From positions 248,001-312,000 of the forward strand of contig JAFKAC010000041.1 in assembly GCA_025766275.1 (NCBI GenBank): DNA of 64,000 bases, written 5' to 3'. Origin of the DNA: Lactarius indigo. Lineage: Eukaryota > Basidiomycota > Agaricomycetes > Russulales > Russulaceae. A model generated the notes under the pieces. That model was given only the letters and a program-made list of their open reading frames with translations, was not told the origin of the DNA and searched no databases. This document shows positions 59,246 through 64,000 of the stretch, in pieces; the stretch's first letter is position 1, and every line of letters begins with the position of its first letter. The position numbers and the translations under genes are program-made.

Positions 59246-60758
59246 GATTCCTGGCACAGAAATGGGGTAAGGGATAACACACTCGGTCTGGGGGTGAAGA
59301 GTGGGGGGGGAGCTTAGGGGAGTCTCCGCGGGGCGCGTGAATAAAAGTGGTAAAGCCCTGAGGTACGATATGTCTCCGATAGGCGTCTTCTGGGAGATCG
59401 TGACCAGTGACGAGCTCAGACAGGGCGTAGAGCTGATAACTCCAGAAATCACAGAGAAGTGTAAGGATGGGAAATCAGCTCCAATCTCTCGCAGGGTAGC
59501 GGAAGTGAAGTGTGTGGCATATACGGACTGGTGGACGGCCTCATGTGCAAGCCCTCCAGAGTCACCCAGGATCCGGGAAATCGTCAGGGTGCATGTGAGA
59601 AACCTTGAGGGAAACCCCCCCCCCACGAAGTTTATTACGTTGAACGCAAGCCGATCGCGAAGATGGGTGTCGGAGTGTGTTCGAATTGCCTGGCATTAAC
59701 AACGAGTCCAACTTGAAGGTCGACCGGCGCTACTGTAACTGGTGACCGCCATGCCAGATCAAATTTCGATCAAACGTGGTGACAGAAGGTCAGTAATGTG
59801 ACCTCGCTTCTCCATCCGTTGGCTTCATCAACACCGTCAATGTTGGTACGCTATGTGAGGCCTCCTTTTGTAATCTTATCAGGAATCCCGCTGTCACACC
59901 ATTTGTTGACCCATGTCGACTATGGCATGACTGTAAATTATTATTATGATCTGACATTGGGACAAAGAAAGTGTGTGCTGATATTGTCGAGCGATGATGT
60001 TGAACGATTTCAAACACAGCCCCCTGATGCCAAACACCGAGAAAGGAGTTTGTCTGGGATGGTGAGGGAACGTGCACGTAGGAAGTGTAGGTAGGGGTAA
60101 ATATGCAGTACGGTTGCAAGGGGGTGGCCACATTGGCCAAACCGACAAGAACGTTGTGAAGTTCATGTTCTGGTGAATGCATGACACTAGTAATAAATGG
60201 TGAGGTGGCAGTGGGCATGAAGCTATTAGCCGCTCGTACCCCTAGCCGAAGTTGGCTCTTGAGCCAGCTCCCTAACACCACCGCTGAGAGTATGGAGACC
60301 CCAGGTAAGTCGTCTTCATGCTTCAGCTTCAGTCTTTGCCCAGACCCCGAGGGTCTCTGTACTACAGGTTTTGATAGTACTGTGCAGCCCAGAACTCTGC
60401 AAGCACACTTGTGACGCAACCCATAGGTCGGTGTGGGTTTGTGACGAGAGGATTGCTGCAAAAGTGTCAGTGTTGAATATCACGACTCAAGGTCGAAGAC
60501 CCGAGGGGACGTTCTGTTTTCCCAAAAATGGAGAAGAATCGCGGCCCGGCGAAGCGCTGAAATGAAGCTAGCACTAACTGAAGGGGCCCACGCTCAGGCT
60601 CATGCTCGATGCGTGATGTGTGCACGTAAACCGCTAGCTCTCTCAGGCTTCCAAGCGATATTTATGAACTACTGCACATTATGGCTTTCCTCCCACTACC
60701 ACCACGACAACGAATTAGTTCCAACACCTGACGCCACTCTGACCTCTGCATACACAAC
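59246..60758. other. Divergent intergenic region, DUF6532 C / kinase K3
   Basis: About 1.5 kb. A 223-residue minus-strand open frame (59790-60461) has no recognisable domain, and a plus-strand frame overlaps it; I do not call it a gene. Confidence 0.45.
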
Positions 60759-62081
60759 ATGTCCGCAAGTACCGCTAGGGACACCTTTGCCTACAATGAA
60801 CCCAACAACAGACAAGCCGGAACACTTGTGATGACGGAGCGTTGGTGGGGAGATCGCTATGATGATATTGCAGAGCGCGGCTACATGCTCCGCCCTCGAT
60901 ACCGCCCCCAGTGGGAGCCATCCTGGCTCAAGACAGGCAAAGATTTTTACACCGTAGAGGACGGTCAGGCCACCATAGTACGTGTTTTTGCATTCCATAC
61001 TTTCCCATCTCCTTACATGCTGGCCTAAGTTGAGGGCGGCAATGGATGCAACTCGCAAACGAGATGGACGTCCAGTCATGCTGAAGAAAGTCCTCCTCGC
61101 GGACGGGCCCCATGAATTGAGAATCAACAAGCTTTTCTCGTCGCCAGAGCATTCAAGGGAGCACGACAATCACTGTGCGCCACTGCTGGATGTCATTGAA
61201 CTGTCGACACGCTTCGAGTCTCAACAGTTGATGGTGTTTCCGCTTTTGCGCCCCTTCAATCAACCACGGATTCAAACATTTGGGGAGTTTGCCGCCTTCT
61301 TCACTCAGATATGCGAGGCGAGACCGAATTTTACAAGATTTATTCACGCATCATCCTGATCCCCCCACAGGGCATTCGATTCATGCACCAACGAAATGTT
61401 GCCCACCGGTATGAATCTTACAATTACCCGTGGTGATTCAAATCTAATCATTTTGGAAGCGATTGCACGGCCAACAACATCATGTTGGATCCGTCTAAAA
61501 TGTACCCGAGGGGGTTTCACCCTGTCAAGATCGATCGTAATAGGAACTTCAAGGGGACTGCGAAGTCTTATACCAGGACACAGCGTCCCTCCCGTTACTT
61601 ATTCATTGACTTTGGTCTGTCTCGCCAGTATCTCTCCCGAGATGCAACGGACGAACCACTGCGGGGCGGAGACAAGTCAGCGCCGGAGCATCGATCGGGA
61701 AGGCGCTGTAACCCGTTTCACACTGACATATACTACATCGGTAACCTTATACGACAGGAGTTCATGGAGGTAAGCAGGCGCGTCTCTAGCTATCGTAAAG
61801 GAACTCATCTTCGCTTGTAGAAGTGCAATGGTTTCGAATTCATGAAGGATTTGATCGCCTCGATGACCCGAGAAAACCCTGCGGAACGCCCTCGGATCGA
61901 AGAAGTACTGCAGGAGTTCTCTCGTATCCGAGCGTCTTTGAGCAAGAGAAAGTTTCGCTCCGCGATTATATCGAAAAATGCTCCCAAGGTCGTGGGGATG
62001 TTTCGGGAGGCAAGGCAATCTGTCCGCACCCTGCAATACATTGTGTCTCGCCGGCCAGCGATTCCGGATTCTTATACCTAA
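60759..62081 (+). CDS. Small protein kinase, copy K3
   Basis: Exons 60759-60977, 61030-61317, 61371-61408, 61460-61769 and 61821-62081 give 371 aa; exons 3 and 4 are the same length as in K2. Motifs: ERWWGDRYDDIAERGYMLRP; VMLKKVL; HELRINKLF; HR|DCTANNIM (spliced CAC-CG to C-GAT); LFIDFGLSRQY; SAPEHRSG; tail REARQSVRTLQYIV. All catalytic residues are intact. Intron 2 starts gcgaga where K2 has gtatgt, and K1 shares the GC form. If that intron is not spliced, the frame stops at 61359, so correct GC-AG splicing is needed for an active kinase. It is divergent from DUF6532 copy C. Confidence 0.83.
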
Positions 62082-62861
62082 TTTTATTCTGCAACTCGGA
62101 GGCATGTGCTTCAAAGGATCGGGACACTTTCATTTTGACTTTAGGCTCTTTTACCCACATTCGACCACTCCCCGGATCAGATCATATTTTTATTTTCGGG
62201 TCTATATCCTTTCTTATTCATGTGGACTGATCGTTGTGGGTGATTGGTGTGCTGTAATTAATTTTATATATTGTTATCTACTGTACTTCACGCAGCAAGG
62301 TGTTTTGTATTCAGTACAGTATTTACGTATTTTCCTAGTCATGGAATTCATTGCCCTCCACGTCGTGCCACTCAGGCTAGCAGGCACGCCAAGGTGCATA
62401 ATATCTCGTACTCGCTGAACCCGTCCGGCAGTTGTCCGTTACCCCTACAAGCATTTATCTCGAGTATCGGGAGGTGCGTCGACATGACTCTGGGTTGACA
62501 CACTCTTTCGGCAATACTCGGCAGGTCTCGCTGAGGTCAAACGGACTGCTGTCCTAACTTTCCTGACGCTGAACCTGGGATGGTTGAAGGAACGAAGTCG
62601 CGAGCTTATCCCGATATAGTCCTGTGTAGGGGGGTACGTTCTCAGATAGTGTTACTCGATTAGGCAGAGTCTCAACCACGCAGTGTGGTAGAGGTCAATA
62701 AGTTACTGCAAGGTGTTCTGGTGCCAATGGCCCAACTAATCCATCACAAATCGATCACAGAGTAACATAAAATGTCACACTAGCGCCGATTAGTAGGCGA
62801 CGTCCATACTTTCCGGGCATAGGTGATGATCGGGGGAAGGGGGTGTGAGGCGGCTGATCGA
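62082..62861. other. Intergenic, no gene seen
   Basis: Convergent gap between kinase K3 and DUF6532 copy D. No recognisable feature. Confidence 0.5.
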
Positions 62862-64000
62862 TTAAGAAGCGAGCAACCCTTGACAAGCTGCATTCACCCT
62901 ATCCTGCGGCCATATATTTTGTGTAGTTTGGGAAGTGTGGGCCAGGGACAAGGCGCCTGCATGTTTCCTGATTCGCAGGCATGAGTCGGACTCATGACGC
63001 ACAATACGACGCCTTACCGTCCTTCGTCGTAAAAATCGCGCCGTAGTTGGTGCAGTGGATCACAGTGGCGTGTATCGAGACCCTGTTGGGTGAGAGCCTT
63101 AAGCGCAGTAAGATGACTCGCGTAGGTCACTTTATAACGCTCGTATGTGAAAGGCAGTTTGGTCTGAAGGCCATTACTCCACTCATCGAGGCAACACTCG
63201 ATCTATGACATTGCGAAAGAAGTTCAATATTTCCAAGCGTGGACGAACTAGGGGTTCTTACCGCGGTGAGAACCAAGGCAATAGTTTCGTAGGGTATGGG
63301 GTTAAATTCGTTAGAAAACCTGACCCCATCGCCATTACGGTCTCCAAACCAGACGACGTTGATACACTGTTGTATGATGGGATGGCGGTATGGAATTCCA
63401 CTCTCTCCATTGATGAAAGTCGTGTCGGTCTTCAAGTTTTGCGCTCTCTCCATGTTCCGATTCAAGACTTCTGCAGCTTCGCCTGTCTCAAACCCATAGA
63501 ACTTTGTGACAAGCAGCGTAACCTTCGCTTTCACGTTGGTCAGGAAGCGCGGTACAACGACTGCGAGCTGAACGACTGTATTAGGCAGGCAGAAGAGGGG
63601 CAGCAAAGTCGTAACACACCCTGTCTGCGAGGTCATCAGGTTGGGTAAGTCGGTTTCCAGTCTTGGTGCACGCGACGGGCCATGCAGATTTCGCCCAGCT
63701 CGACGCCTGTTCAGGGGTCGGGAAGGCGTCTTTGGAGCTAAGGAAACACCGGTAAGTAGCCTCCGCTGCGTCTATGGTGCGCCTCATTTGCTCGTCGTGT
63801 GTTCCATCTTGGTGCCCACCGAACTCAGCATCTCTGGCTCTGTCAGAAGCTGTCTGTCAAGGGGTAAAATTATGTTATCTGCTGGAAAGGGCTACACAGA
63901 CTCGTGAGTACCTTGACGAGGTGGAGCGTTTCTTCCGCGTGCTTTCGATACGTTCGGGCATGAGACCATTTGGGAAAGCCCCTTTTAGAGTCCAGCCCGA
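62862..64000 (-). CDS. DUF6532-family protein, copy D (5' end outside window)
   Basis: The gene enters from the right edge. In order on the minus strand: GLDSKRGFPKWSHARTYRK; TASDRARDAEFGG; CFLSSKDAFPTPEQASSW; VTKFYGFETGEAAEVLNRN; HPIIQQCINVVWFGDRNGDG; IECCLDEWSNGLQTKLPFT; and a final exon reached by a gtaagg donor that gives RKHAG followed by a different tail ending LLAS at 62864-62862. RKHAG at the join matches the other copies, which supports this last intron; without it the frame stops at 63016. One intron (after PDDL) seems to start with GC. The first exon lies beyond 64000. Confidence 0.65.

Noticed and set aside
59790..60461. 223-residue minus-strand open frame
   Set aside because: Composition looks non-coding, no motif, and it fills the promoter gap between DUF6532 C and kinase K3.
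54107..62081. FunK1-type fungal kinase identity for K2 and K3
   Set aside because: The catalytic-loop wording HRDCTANN and the N-terminal GYxLRPRY motif point to a different basidiomycete kinase group; no FunK1 features were seen.
63205..63648. Plus-strand 147-residue open frame
   Set aside because: It is antisense to DUF6532 copy D exons.
1..64000. CRISPR arrays, rRNA or tRNA genes
   Set aside because: None seen; CRISPR is not expected in a fungal genome, and no cloverleaf or rRNA signature was recognised by eye.

Overview
The window is genomic DNA of an Agaricomycete (mushroom-type basidiomycete). Genes are cut by many short introns of about 45-60 bp. Families typical of that class are present: DUF6535 membrane proteins, DUF6532 proteins, small lineage-expanded protein kinases and F-box/LRR proteins. 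A Helitron and several conserved single-copy fungal genes are also present. Exon models were built by hand from splice sites, reading frame and comparison of copies within the window. No database search was possible, so family names rest on recognised motifs.

Layout. (1) 0.4-10.1 kb: duplication-rich segment. Two near-identical DUF6535 genes (4238-1990 minus, 7029-9280 plus) sit in a roughly 3.2-kb inverted repeat around a 2.65-kb unique spacer. Decayed 3' fragments of MDM34 flank both genes. (2) 11.8-15.2 kb: pseudogenes, one of a kinase and one of TFIIIA. (3) 15.5-21.2 kb: the apparent source locus, with a third, longer DUF6535 gene (plus) converging on an intact MDM34 (ERMES subunit, minus). 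(4) 21.5-22.9 kb: a possible C2H(C/H) zinc-finger gene. (5) 23.9-27.2 kb: an F-box/LRR reading frame that can be spliced in frame into a DUF6532 gene whose first exon is tandemly duplicated. (6) 27.9-29.4 kb: two small unknown genes. (7) 30.1-39.8 kb: housekeeping block of deoxyhypusine synthase (minus), the large ARF-GEF SEC7 (plus, divergent across 172 bp) and an alpha/beta hydrolase (plus). (8) 40.8-42.1 kb: F-box pseudogene. (9) 42,277-50,753: a complete-looking Helitron of about 8.5 kb with a 1,516-aa RepHel gene in six exons and three paralogous accessory genes. Its 3' hairpin and CTAG end are visible, and an empty site is preserved beside a paralogous DUF6532 gene at 27.2-27.4 kb. (10) 50.9-64.0 kb: repeating array DUF6532(-) / kinase(+) / DUF6532(-) / kinase(+) / DUF6532(-, cut by the window end).

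The most notable observations are the repeated divergent kinase-DUF6532 module, the Helitron with its three-gene accessory set, the predicted F-box-DUF6532 chimera, and the inverted DUF6535 pair whose coding frames stay open while the co-duplicated MDM34 pieces have decayed. Conserved genes (DYS1, SEC7, MDM34, hydrolase) form stable islands between regions being rearranged. Introns starting with GC instead of GT are predicted repeatedly.
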